A stretch of DNA of 64,000 nt from Deltaproteobacteria bacterium (GTDB lineage Bacteria; Desulfobacterota; Desulfuromonadia; Desulfuromonadales; BM103), in contig JAGXHL010000099.1 of assembly GCA_024636215.1 (NCBI GenBank), positions 12,739 to 76,738 on the forward strand, read 5' to 3'. The stretch's first letter is position 1. Each line of letters begins with the position of its first letter. Positions 38,420 to 46,138 of this stretch are shown one piece after another. The notes beneath the pieces are model-generated. The model was given only the letters and a program-made list of their open reading frames with translations. It did no database searches and was not told the origin of the DNA. Both the position numbers and the translations under genes were made by a program.

Positions 38420-39088
38420 ATGACAACCCTAGCCTTTGATGTTTATGGGACCTTGATCGACACTCATGGTGTCGTTACCGCGTTGCAGAAACTGATCGGT
38501 GGTCAGGCCATGAATTTCTCCCTGACCTGGCGTGACAAGCAGCTGGAATACTCCTTTCGACGGGGGTTGATGCAGAACTACGCGACTTTCGCCGTTTGCA
38601 CCAGTCAGGCCCTTGAATACACATGTGCCTGCTACAAAATAGCACTGACCAGGGAGCAAAAAGATCAACTTCTCGGTATCTACCGTGTCTTGCCGGCCTT
38701 TAACGATGTCAAGCAGGGGTTGACGCAGTTAAAGACCTCCGGCTTCCGACTTTACGCATTTTCTAACGGCGCTGTTGATGCTCTTGAGGGGTTGATGCAA
38801 TCGGCCGGTATCAGGGAGCTGTTTCTCGATCTGATCAGTGTTGACGCCCTCAAGTCCTTCAAGCCCAGCCCGGCCGTTTATGCACATTTCATGAGACAGT
38901 CGCAATCCAGTGGTGAGACTGCATGGCTGATTTCAAGCAACCCTTTTGACGTGATCGGTGCGATCTCTGCGGGGATGAAGGCGGCCTGGGTAAAGCGCTC
39001 GGATGATGCCGTTTTCGATCCCTGGGGGATCGAACCGACCCTCACGGTCACAAGTCTCTGTGAATTGGATCGGCAGCTTTTAACATAG
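38420..39088 (+). CDS. HAD-superfamily hydrolase, haloacid dehalogenase type II-like
   Basis: 222 aa. Motif I is FDVYGTLIDTHG with nucleophile D7. Motif II is FSNGA, the lysine is in KSFKPSPAVY, and the last motif is ISSNPFDVIGAISAGM, close to the SSN-x-WD-x-xGA loop of L-2-haloacid dehalogenases. The F in place of W in that loop departs from the dehalogenase consensus, so the true substrate may be a phosphate ester or other haloacid. It is preceded by its own promoter and followed by the TAXI gene. Confidence 0.82.
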   Translation: MTTLAFDVYGTLIDTHGVVTALQKLIGGQAMNFSLTWRDKQLEYSFRRGLMQNYATFAVCTSQALEYTCACYKIALTREQKDQLLGIYRVLPAFNDVKQGLTQLKTSGFRLYAFSNGAVDALEGLMQSAGIRELFLDLISVDALKSFKPSPAVYAHFMRQSQSSGETAWLISSNPFDVIGAISAGMKAAWVKRSDDAVFDPWGIEPTLTVTSLCELDRQLLT

Positions 39089-39175
39089 CTTCTCCGGGTC
39101 ATCATCAGGCTCGTCTGCGCACAACAAGCTGCCGCGCGTCACTTCTGTTGGCTTCTATCGATTTCGGGAGATTTT

Positions 39176-40126
39176 ATGCAAAGATTCATTCTGACCATCC
39201 TCTGCTTGGGTTTCTGGATCTCCTCCTCTCAGGCCGTTAATCTGCGCCTGATGACCGGACCGGAGACAGGAACTTACTACCAGATCGGCCAGGAGACGTC
39301 ACAGGTCACCGTTCCTTCAGGGATCCATCTGGAGGTCCTGCCTTCACAAGGGTCATGGCAGAATATCGTCGCACTTTTCAACAGCAATACAGAATTTGCC
39401 ATATTCCAGATCGACGGCTTCGCCAGCGCTGCACGGAACCTGTACCTGAATACCGGGAGCAGGATAAACGAAGACATCCGCGTGGTGATGCCTTTGTTCA
39501 GTGAAGAGGTGCATGTCGTCAAAGCCAGGGAGAGGGCAATCGACTTTGCCAACCAGCAAAGCTTCGTGGTTGGATGCGGACCGGAAAACGGTGGTTCCTG
39601 CCTGACGGCTTCAGTCCTTGAAGACGTCTACAATAAAAAATTCACCTACCTCCATGCAGATTTTGTGACCGCATTCGACCAACTCAGAAACGGCTCCCTT
39701 GACCTGGTTATCGTCACGGCGGCAAAGCCTTACCCTTTGCTGGCAGAACAGACCGGTCTTGACCTGGTAGCGCTACCCCGCTTTGATAAAGTCACCAATT
39801 TCTATTCGTGGACGAGTATCGGCCCTGCAGACTACCCGTGGTTAAAGAGAGAGGTCGACGTTTATGCCGTTCGTTCGGTTCTGGCCACCATGATTCAGGA
39901 GCAGGAAGGGCTCGCCAACGACCTGATCAGCTCAATCCACTACTCCCTGATGGGCAACGAGAGCGAACTCAAGAAGACGGGCCATGCCAAGTGGAACGAC
40001 GTGCAGTTTACCGGCTATATCAAAGGCTTCAGCCATGCCGGCGCGCTACGCTCACTCGATGTCTGTAACGCCATTATGGATTTCGGCTATGACTGCGACG
40101 ATATGCTTTCCGGAATACTGCGGTGA
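39176..40126 (+). CDS. TAXI-type TRAP transporter substrate-binding protein
   Basis: 316 aa, exported (signal peptide cleaved near SSSQA/VNLRLM). The TAXI pattern appears as LRLMTGPETGTYYQIGQE, followed by the two-lobed binding fold. These proteins capture solutes such as glutamate in other bacteria for a fused TRAP permease. No permease gene is adjacent, so either it works with a distant permease or it serves as a sensor component. It lies 87 nt after the HAD gene and may be co-transcribed. Confidence 0.85.
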   Translation: MQRFILTILCLGFWISSSQAVNLRLMTGPETGTYYQIGQETSQVTVPSGIHLEVLPSQGSWQNIVALFNSNTEFAIFQIDGFASAARNLYLNTGSRINEDIRVVMPLFSEEVHVVKARERAIDFANQQSFVVGCGPENGGSCLTASVLEDVYNKKFTYLHADFVTAFDQLRNGSLDLVIVTAAKPYPLLAEQTGLDLVALPRFDKVTNFYSWTSIGPADYPWLKREVDVYAVRSVLATMIQEQEGLANDLISSIHYSLMGNESELKKTGHAKWNDVQFTGYIKGFSHAGALRSLDVCNAIMDFGYDCDDMLSGILR

Positions 40127-40330
40127 TTGAAAAAATCCTAGGGTTGACTGGGTTCTTTTGTGCAGAGCACATTCTGATCCTTGCTTTTTGAACAGTCCTT
40201 TCATTATATTGAGGTTCAATCCGTCACCACTCGCCAGGTGGTCATTAACAAACCGCCCGGGTCCAGCGGACTGTCGCGACTTTGGAAAAACACTTTCCAG
40301 TTAATAAACACTGTCCAGGAAACAAACGTT

Positions 40331-40672
40331 TTGCATGAATTAAGCCTGACCCAAAGCCTCATCGAAATCGCCGAGGAGCACGCCCGCCTCGAACAGGCCA
40401 CTGTAATCACAAGCCTGACCATGGAAATCGGGACCCTCTCCGGAGTCATCCCGGAAGCCGTGGAGTTTGCTTTCGAAGCCTGCAGCAAAGGGACTCTTGC
40501 CGAGGGAGCCACCCTTGACATTCGTCGCATCCCCGCTCTCGGACGCTGTCAGCAGTGTGCTCAAGAGTGTGCCATGGAGAGCCTGCTCGACGGCTGTTCT
40601 GCCTGCGGAAGCTACGTCCTCGACATCCTCAAAGGCCAGGAGATGGCCCTTATAGAACTGGAGATTGACTGA
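40331..40672 (+). CDS. hypA: Hydrogenase nickel-insertion protein HypA
   Basis: 113 aa. Begins MHELSLTQSLIEIAEEH, where His2 is the nickel ligand, with TTG as the initiation codon and AGGA about 10 nt upstream. The zinc site is C-x2-C...C-x2-C (CQQC and CSAC) near the C-terminus. It works with HypB to load Ni into [NiFe] hydrogenase. It lies 2 nt before hypB. Confidence 0.95.
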   Translation: MHELSLTQSLIEIAEEHARLEQATVITSLTMEIGTLSGVIPEAVEFAFEACSKGTLAEGATLDIRRIPALGRCQQCAQECAMESLLDGCSACGSYVLDILKGQEMALIELEID

Positions 40673-40674
40673 CT

Positions 40675-41415
40675 ATGTGTACCGATTGTGGCTGCGCTCC
40701 GCCGCCGGACCATGACCATGAACATGGCCAGACGTCTCGGAAGATTCGGATAGAAGAGAACCTGCTGGCTAAGAATCGGCGCCTGGCAATGGGTAACCGT
40801 GCCAGTTTCGCTGCCCAGCAACTCTTCGTTCTCAACCTGGTCAGCTCCCCCGGCTCAGGCAAGACCTCGATTCTGGAACGGACCCTCACTGATCTCAAGG
40901 ATGAAATGAGTTTCAGCGTCCTGGAGGGGGACCAGCAAACCCACAACGACGCCGATCGTATAGCCGCAACCGGCGTTCCTGTCAAACAGGTCAATACCGG
41001 TGCCGGCTGCCACCTTGATGCTCACATGGTTGGCCACGGCGTGGCAGACTTAGATCTGGCTAGAACCGACATTCTGATGATTGAGAACGTCGGCAACCTG
41101 GTCTGCCCGGCCTCTTTCGACCTCGGCGAGGATCACAAGGTTGCGGTGCTCTCGGTGACCGAAGGCGAAGACAAGCCCCTCAAGTATCCGCACATGTTCC
41201 AGGCCGCCGACCTCATGCTGATCAACAAGATCGACCTGTTGCCGTATCTGCGCTTCGACGTCGAGCAGTGCAAGGCCTTTGCCCGCCAGGTCAATCCACT
41301 GATCAGGATCATTGAACTCTCCTGCCACAGCGGTGAAGGCATGACCGCGTGGTACGAATGGTTGACCCAGGGGGTCATGCGGAAACGCGACTCGTCGAAC
41401 GCGGCAAGCGAATAA
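40675..41415 (+). CDS. hypB: Hydrogenase maturation GTPase HypB
   Basis: 246 aa. The N-terminal nickel site is MCTDCGC (CxxCxC type), followed by a short His run (DHDHEHG) that could store nickel. The G domain has SSPGSGKTSILE, the switch GDQQTHNDA and LINKIDLL. It delivers nickel with HypA in a GTP-dependent step. Confidence 0.96.
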   Translation: MCTDCGCAPPPDHDHEHGQTSRKIRIEENLLAKNRRLAMGNRASFAAQQLFVLNLVSSPGSGKTSILERTLTDLKDEMSFSVLEGDQQTHNDADRIAATGVPVKQVNTGAGCHLDAHMVGHGVADLDLARTDILMIENVGNLVCPASFDLGEDHKVAVLSVTEGEDKPLKYPHMFQAADLMLINKIDLLPYLRFDVEQCKAFARQVNPLIRIIELSCHSGEGMTAWYEWLTQGVMRKRDSSNAASE

Positions 41416-41473
41416 GCTTTTTCTCGCCATCCGCCACGCGCTACGGGAGCGAGCGACAAAGGAGCGAACCACC

Positions 41474-41704
41474 ATGTGCCTTGGCGTACCAATGCAGGTC
41501 AAAACAATCGATAACGACGTGGCTATCTGCGAAATCAACGGCGTGCAGCGTGAAGCCAGCCTGATGATGCTCGATGACGTCAGGATCGGCGACTATGTGC
41601 TGATTCATGCGGGCTTTGCGATTGAAAAAATTGATGACGAAGAAGCTCAGCTGACCCTCAAGGCCTTGCGAGAAGCCCTCGACATGGGTCTGACTGCAGA
41701 ATGA
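41474..41704 (+). CDS. hypC: Hydrogenase maturation chaperone HypC
   Basis: 76 aa. Starts MCLGVPMQV, whose Cys2 holds the Fe(CN)2CO intermediate together with HypD. The central segment DYVLIHAGFAIEKID is the usual HypC signature. The ribosome-binding site AAAGGAG is upstream, and the stop overlaps the hypD ATG (ATGA). Confidence 0.96.
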   Translation: MCLGVPMQVKTIDNDVAICEINGVQREASLMMLDDVRIGDYVLIHAGFAIEKIDDEEAQLTLKALREALDMGLTAE

Positions 41705-42792
41705 AGCACCAGCACGAATACCGCGACCCCGCCTTGGCAAAACTGCAGCTGCAAGCGATTCGCCAGACGATCGACGGTTACCAGGACACCATGACCTTCA
41801 TGGAAGTCTGCGGCACTCACACCATGGCGATCTACCAGCAGGGTATCCGCTCCCTGCTGCCGGCTCAGGTTCGCCTGATCTCCGGTCCCGGCTGCCCGGT
41901 CTGCGTCACCCCGGTCAGCTTCGTGGACCAGGCGGTCGCTTTGTCCCGGCGACCCGATACCATTATTGCCACCTTCGGCGACATGGTTCGCGTCCCCGGA
42001 TCTTCCTCCAGCCTGCTGCACGAGCAGGCTAAAGGAGCGAACATCAAGATCGTCTACTCGCCGCTTGATGCTGTCGCCCTCGCCGGAAAAAATCCTGACA
42101 AGGCCATCGTCTTCCTCGGCGTCGGCTTTGAGACCACGACTCCGACCGTGGCCGGCGCCATACTGACAGCGGCCCGCAACGAGTTCGAGAATTTCTTTGT
42201 GCTCTGTGCACACAAAACCATGCCAGGCCCCATGGCGGCTCTCGCCGGCGACCCGGAGCTGCAGGTCGACGGCTACCTCTGCCCGGCCCATGTTTCCGCC
42301 ATTATCGGCTCCAACGCCTACCAGCCTCTGGTCGACGCTTACCGGGTCCCCTGTGTTGTTACCGGCTTTGAGCCACTCGACGTGCTGCAAGGCGTGTTGA
42401 TGCTGGCCAGACAGACCGTCGCCGATGAAGCTCGGGTCGAGACTCAGTATCGCCGGGTCGTCAAAGCAGAAGGCAACCGCAAGGCTCAGCAACTCCTCGC
42501 ACAGGTTTTCGAACCTGGAGATGCCCGTTGGCGTGGGATTGGCGACATCCCTGACAGCGGCCTGCAGCTGAAGCCGGAATATGCACGCTTCGATGCGACG
42601 GTCCGACTCCCGGTTGCGGTTGAGCCCCCTGTTGAGCACAAAGGCTGCCTTTGCGGAGAGATTCTCAAAGGTAAAGTCCAGCCTGTCGACTGCCCGCTCT
42701 TTCGCAGCGTCTGCACACCGGAAGATCCTGTCGGCGCCTGCATGGTCTCGAGTGAAGGTACCTGCGCTGCTGAATATAAATACGGAACTTAA
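41701..42792 (+). CDS. hypD: Hydrogenase maturation Fe-S protein HypD
   Basis: 363 aa. Scaffold for assembling the Fe(CN)2CO unit. Key motifs are MEVCGTHTMAI, SGPGCPVCVTP, FGVGFETTTP-like LGVGFETTTP, and the C-terminal cysteine set CLCGEILKG...DCPLF...C for the [4Fe-4S] cluster. Translation is coupled to hypC. Confidence 0.96.
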   Translation: MKHQHEYRDPALAKLQLQAIRQTIDGYQDTMTFMEVCGTHTMAIYQQGIRSLLPAQVRLISGPGCPVCVTPVSFVDQAVALSRRPDTIIATFGDMVRVPGSSSSLLHEQAKGANIKIVYSPLDAVALAGKNPDKAIVFLGVGFETTTPTVAGAILTAARNEFENFFVLCAHKTMPGPMAALAGDPELQVDGYLCPAHVSAIIGSNAYQPLVDAYRVPCVVTGFEPLDVLQGVLMLARQTVADEARVETQYRRVVKAEGNRKAQQLLAQVFEPGDARWRGIGDIPDSGLQLKPEYARFDATVRLPVAVEPPVEHKGCLCGEILKGKVQPVDCPLFRSVCTPEDPVGACMVSSEGTCAAEYKYGT

Positions 42793-42795
42793 AAG

Positions 42796-42905
42796 CGGGG
42801 GCTGGGGGCTGGGGGCTGGCAAAAGCAAATAACCGGCCTCCAGTCCCCAGTCCCCAGTCACCGGGTCTCAGCCCCCAGCCCCCATTCCCCAGTCCCCGGT
42901 CCCAG
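42796..42905. repeat. G-rich / C-rich inverted repeat block between hypD and hypE
   Basis: The left part repeats GGGGGCTGGGGGCTGG. The right part has blocks of CAGTCCCC and CAGCCCCC that are largely complementary to it. The block fills nearly the whole 121-bp gap in an otherwise tightly packed operon. It could form a large hairpin or G-quadruplex. Confidence 0.8.
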
Positions 42906-42913
42906 GAGTTAAT

Positions 42914-43927
42914 ATGAACTCAGAGCTAATTCTGCTTGGCCACGGCAGTGGTGGCAAACTCAGCCATGATCTGCTCGACAGCCTGATTGTGCCGATCCTG
43001 TCCGGAATCGACCAGCGCGATCAGAATGACGCCGCCGTGTTAGCGGCACCAAAGGGTCGCCTGGCCTTTACAACCGACTCCTACGTGGTTGATCCGATCT
43101 TTTTTCCCGGAGGCAATATCGGCAACCTGGCGATCCACGGCACGGTCAACGACCTGGCCATGGCGGGAGCCACGCCAATAGCGCTCAGCGTGAGCTTGAT
43201 CATCGAAGAGGGGCTGCCCATCGAAGAGCTTAAAGCAGTTCTCGAAAGCATGCGCGCTGCGGCACAGCAGGCCGGGGTGAAGATTGTCACGGGTGACACC
43301 AAGGTCGTCCCCAGAGGTAAGGCAGACAAGCTCTTCATCAACACCTCCGGGATTGGCGTGATTGAACACGATCTGCAAATCTCCGGAAGTAACGCCAGAG
43401 TCGGCGACAGAATCCTCGTCAACGGTACTATCGGTGACCATGGCATGGCCGTGCTGGCCAGTCGTGAGGGGCTGGAACTTGAAAGCCATATCACCACTGA
43501 CAGCGCGCCCCTTAACAGCATGGTTGCAGACCTGGTCGCAGATTTGGGCGGCAACCTTCACACTCTGCGCGACCCGACCCGAGGCGGAGTGGCCACAACC
43601 CTTAAGGAAATCGCTCTTCAGTCGCAGGTTGAAATCACCTTGCAGGAGACAGCGCTGCCTGTCGACCAATCCGTATCCGGGGCCTGTGCCATTCTCGGCC
43701 TGGACCCTCTCTTTGTTGCCAACGAGGGCAAACTGCTTGCTTTCGTTGCGGCTGAAGCCGCCGACCAGGCTCTGGCTATCATGCAGAGGCACAAGTACGG
43801 CATACAGGCTGCGATCATCGGCGAGGTGACGGCCCCCGCAAACGGCAAGGTCCGACTGCAAACAGCCCTTGGCGGACTGCGCGCAATCGAAATGCTCGCC
43901 GGTGAACAGTTGCCGCGCATCTGCTGA
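42914..43927 (+). CDS. hypE: Carbamoyl-dehydratase HypE
   Basis: 337 aa, PurM-like ATPase. It dehydrates the carbamoyl group on its C-terminal cysteine to thiocyanate, the source of the CN ligands. It ends PRIC, the exact functional tail. It starts LILLGHGSGGKLSHDLL and includes FTTDSYVVDPIFFPGGNIG and GDTKVVPRGKADKLFINTSGIG. A HypF partner is needed but is not in the window. Confidence 0.96.
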   Translation: MNSELILLGHGSGGKLSHDLLDSLIVPILSGIDQRDQNDAAVLAAPKGRLAFTTDSYVVDPIFFPGGNIGNLAIHGTVNDLAMAGATPIALSVSLIIEEGLPIEELKAVLESMRAAAQQAGVKIVTGDTKVVPRGKADKLFINTSGIGVIEHDLQISGSNARVGDRILVNGTIGDHGMAVLASREGLELESHITTDSAPLNSMVADLVADLGGNLHTLRDPTRGGVATTLKEIALQSQVEITLQETALPVDQSVSGACAILGLDPLFVANEGKLLAFVAAEAADQALAIMQRHKYGIQAAIIGEVTAPANGKVRLQTALGGLRAIEMLAGEQLPRIC

Positions 43928-44108
43928 ATTCTTGAGAGCCCGAGCCTCTGTTGTCGGACAACCTCTGTAGCCTTTTGACCATAAACATGTGCCAAAAATG
44001 CCATCTTTTGACTTATTTTTATTTATAACAATGTCTCAACCATTAAAACAATCTTATAGTGTCAATCATTTCAAGCACATCAAACCGCATACCGCATATG
44101 TAAAAAAA

Positions 44109-44124
44109 TGGCACAGCTGATGCA
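44109..44124 (+). promoter_or_regulatory. Sigma-54-type promoter
   Basis: TGGCAC-N5-ATGCA with the exact GG-to-GC spacing of sigma-54 promoters (consensus TGGCAC-N5-TTGCA, one mismatch). It lies 65 nt before the ATG at 44189. The A/T-rich stretch 43960-44100 upstream could hold an activator site. Confidence 0.6.
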
Positions 44125-44188
44125 TGATAGACGACTGAATGTGTCTACCCTGCCCGTTCCCGGATTATCCAAAAAAAGGAGTCTTATC

Positions 44189-44371
44189 ATGCTCAAGCTT
44201 TCAACTCTCATTGGTGGTTTTGCTTTCTTCGGTACCAGTTGGCTCTCAGGATTCACCATGCCTCGTTTTGTCAACGGTCCGGCAGACTACTTGATCATGC
44301 CACTGTTCAGTTTCATCATGATCATCATAGCGGCACAGGTCGCAGCCAGAATTCTTCCAGAACAAGAATAA
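44189..44371 (+). CDS. Small two-helix membrane protein
   Basis: 60 aa. MLKLSTLIGGFAFFGTSWLSG forms one hydrophobic segment and YLIMPLFSFIMIIIAAQVAA a second. They are joined by a short loop with MPRFVNGPAD. The ribosome-binding site AAAGGAG is 7 nt upstream. No family is recognised. A sigma-54-type promoter in front and a 15-bp hairpin (44463-44496) after it support an independent transcript. Confidence 0.6.
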   Translation: MLKLSTLIGGFAFFGTSWLSGFTMPRFVNGPADYLIMPLFSFIMIIIAAQVAARILPEQE

Positions 44372-44462
44372 TGATTTCGAACGGGAACGGATCGGCACAA
44401 ACTTGAATTGTTGGCACTCTATTGGAGTCACACCAGCCTGATTCCGGTTGGATAGCAACAAG

Positions 44463-44496
44463 CAAGAGGGAACGGATTAAGATCCGTTCCCTCTTG
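44463..44496. terminator. Hairpin between the small membrane protein gene and the EB_dh-like gene
   Basis: Perfect 15-bp stem CAAGAGGGAACGGAT with a TAAG loop, lying between convergent genes. It has no long T-run on either side. Confidence 0.6.
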
Positions 44497-44549
44497 TCAT
44501 TGTGCGCATGCCTTTTTGTCTTAGAGGCGATCGGACTATACCGAGCGAA

Positions 44550-45434
44550 TTATTGAAACTTCAACCACAGAGGATCTGAAACCCTGCCACGACCGTAGTA
44601 GTTAGGGCTGTTCTCAATATGAGGTTTGCCGTAGAGGCTGAAAATAGATATGCCAAAGAGGTACGCTTTGCCCGAGGCGGGCTCAAACTGGAGATCGTCG
44701 TCATGACCGGTATTCAGATCCCGGGCATATTCAACTGTCCGGAATCCACCATTCCAGACCCCTTTGGCCTGCACATCGGCGCGGCTGCCTTCAGGAGTGG
44801 CGCTTGGATAACGGTCCACTAAATCACCCTGGTATTCCGTGATCTCTTTAAGTTCTTTGTAAGGGGCTTTGCCGGCATCACTGTAGCGGCCAAGATGGCG
44901 TGCTTTACCAGTCAGACTGATGAGTTCGGTCGAATTCTTGATCGGCGTTGCAGCTAAAATCTGGTTTTTGTCGTCAGCATAACCGGCAGGATTGGTGCGG
45001 TTGGCTTTCCAGTACCAGACATCGGCCTGGTAATCATCGTCAGAGAAATTTGACAGATTGACATCATGCTCCATCATATTCCACTTGAAAACAAAGGTAT
45101 CCTCACGGTGTGAGCCTTCTTCATATTTCTTTTCAGCAGCGTTCCAGACCCAGGGTTTGTGCAAGTAGTTCTCTGCAGAATCGGGATATTGCACCAGAAA
45201 AAAGATCTGCTCGGCAGTATAAACTGAACGCAGCAAAATCTTTGAGCCGGAGGCGGAGTCTTCGATCACGACCGGTTTTACACGGTTCCATACCGCATCC
45301 CGTGCGAGACCATCAACAACAGGAGCCGTGTCAACCTTAACCGAAGGGATATCGAGCTCGGCAGCAGCGACTCCCAGCATTGGCAGGCAACAAATCATTA
45401 CCGAACCCATAAACAGTTTTACGAAACGTTTCAT
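44550..45434 (-). CDS. Exported ethylbenzene-dehydrogenase-type haem-binding domain protein
   Basis: 294 aa with a signal peptide ending GVAAA/ELD. The mature N-terminus (VDTAPVVDGLARDAVWNRV) and later ADVWYWKANRTNP match the EB_dh domain family. That family includes the haem-b gamma subunit of ethylbenzene dehydrogenase and cytochrome-linked periplasmic proteins. No molybdoenzyme partner is adjacent, so its job here is unknown. I start at MKRFVKLFMGSVMICC, with AAGGAG 6 nt upstream. The 403-bp gap upstream (45435-45837) holds an A/T-rich inverted repeat (atttattt/aaataaat, 45631-45658) and the next gene's promoter. Confidence 0.75.
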   Translation of the reverse strand: MKRFVKLFMGSVMICCLPMLGVAAAELDIPSVKVDTAPVVDGLARDAVWNRVKPVVIEDSASGSKILLRSVYTAEQIFFLVQYPDSAENYLHKPWVWNAAEKKYEEGSHREDTFVFKWNMMEHDVNLSNFSDDDYQADVWYWKANRTNPAGYADDKNQILAATPIKNSTELISLTGKARHLGRYSDAGKAPYKELKEITEYQGDLVDRYPSATPEGSRADVQAKGVWNGGFRTVEYARDLNTGHDDDLQFEPASGKAYLFGISIFSLYGKPHIENSPNYYGRGRVSDPLWLKFQ

Positions 45435-45739
45435 TTCGAACTCCTTAAGATTGTAGTAGATCAGGGGTGCTTGTAACACCAGAATTCTTAAGTGAAACCA
45501 TAGAGATTAACTGGAAGTTTGTTGCAATTTGTTGACCAAGATTAAGAATTCCTTAAAGACCAAGCGCGAGTTCTTTTGTGCAAAAAATTGCCAAAACAGT
45601 GAAGACAGTGTCTCAAAAACCAACAAAGGGTATTTATTTACATTTTATTGAAATAAATTTCACGTCTTAAACCCTATTATTTTCAAGGGCTCCCAGTATT
45701 TTTCTCTTTTAAAAACAGTATTTTACAAAAAATAGCCTA

Positions 45740-45768
45740 TTGACGGTCACAAAAAGGAGGCTTAGGAT
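45740..45768 (+). promoter_or_regulatory. Probable promoter of the 75-aa gene
   Basis: TTGACG, a 17-nt spacer, and TAGGAT; about 70 nt before the ATG at 45838. Confidence 0.45.
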
Positions 45769-45837
45769 TACATAAAACTTGCCCAGAACATTCTTTAATG
45801 ATCGAACTCTGGGAACTTTTCAAAAAGAGGTTAAATA

Positions 45838-46065
45838 ATGATAATCCTCCCACTATTTGTCAGCAAAACAGCAAAAGCCTTTTTCCATAGTCTCCGTGAA
45901 ACCGCCTACAATGATATGGCACGTCAGGCATCTGACTGGATTCCCGAAGAGTTTCGCGTTGAATCGACGCCTCGCAAAAGCCAACCGATCAGGCTTGACT
46001 TCGCAGTACCGAAAAAACATCGTCTGGCCTGGATTCGCCGGACCATGCAACACCTGCCTCACTAA
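45838..46065 (+). CDS. Small basic hypothetical protein
   Basis: 75 aa, not recognised. It starts MIILPLFVSKTAKAFFHSLR and is rich in Arg/Lys, with WIRRTMQHLPH at the end. AGAGG lies 7 nt before the ATG and a sigma-70-like promoter precedes it, so it is plausible; overlapping frames on both strands are also open. A short stem ending in seven Ts (46072-46111) follows. Confidence 0.45.
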   Translation: MIILPLFVSKTAKAFFHSLRETAYNDMARQASDWIPEEFRVESTPRKSQPIRLDFAVPKKHRLAWIRRTMQHLPH

Positions 46066-46138
46066 ACCGATAAGCGCTATTGCATGAAAAATCAGGCATC
46101 GCTTTTTTTATCAACGCTGAGATCCGCAGTCATGGCCA

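Noticed and set aside
40181..40330. 50-codon extension of hypA
   Set aside because: HypA must begin MHE for nickel binding; the TTG at 40331 gives exactly that.
45583..45600. Sigma-54-like TGGCAA...TGC on the minus strand upstream of the EB_dh-like gene
   Set aside because: The GG-to-GC spacing is one base short of the strict sigma-54 requirement.
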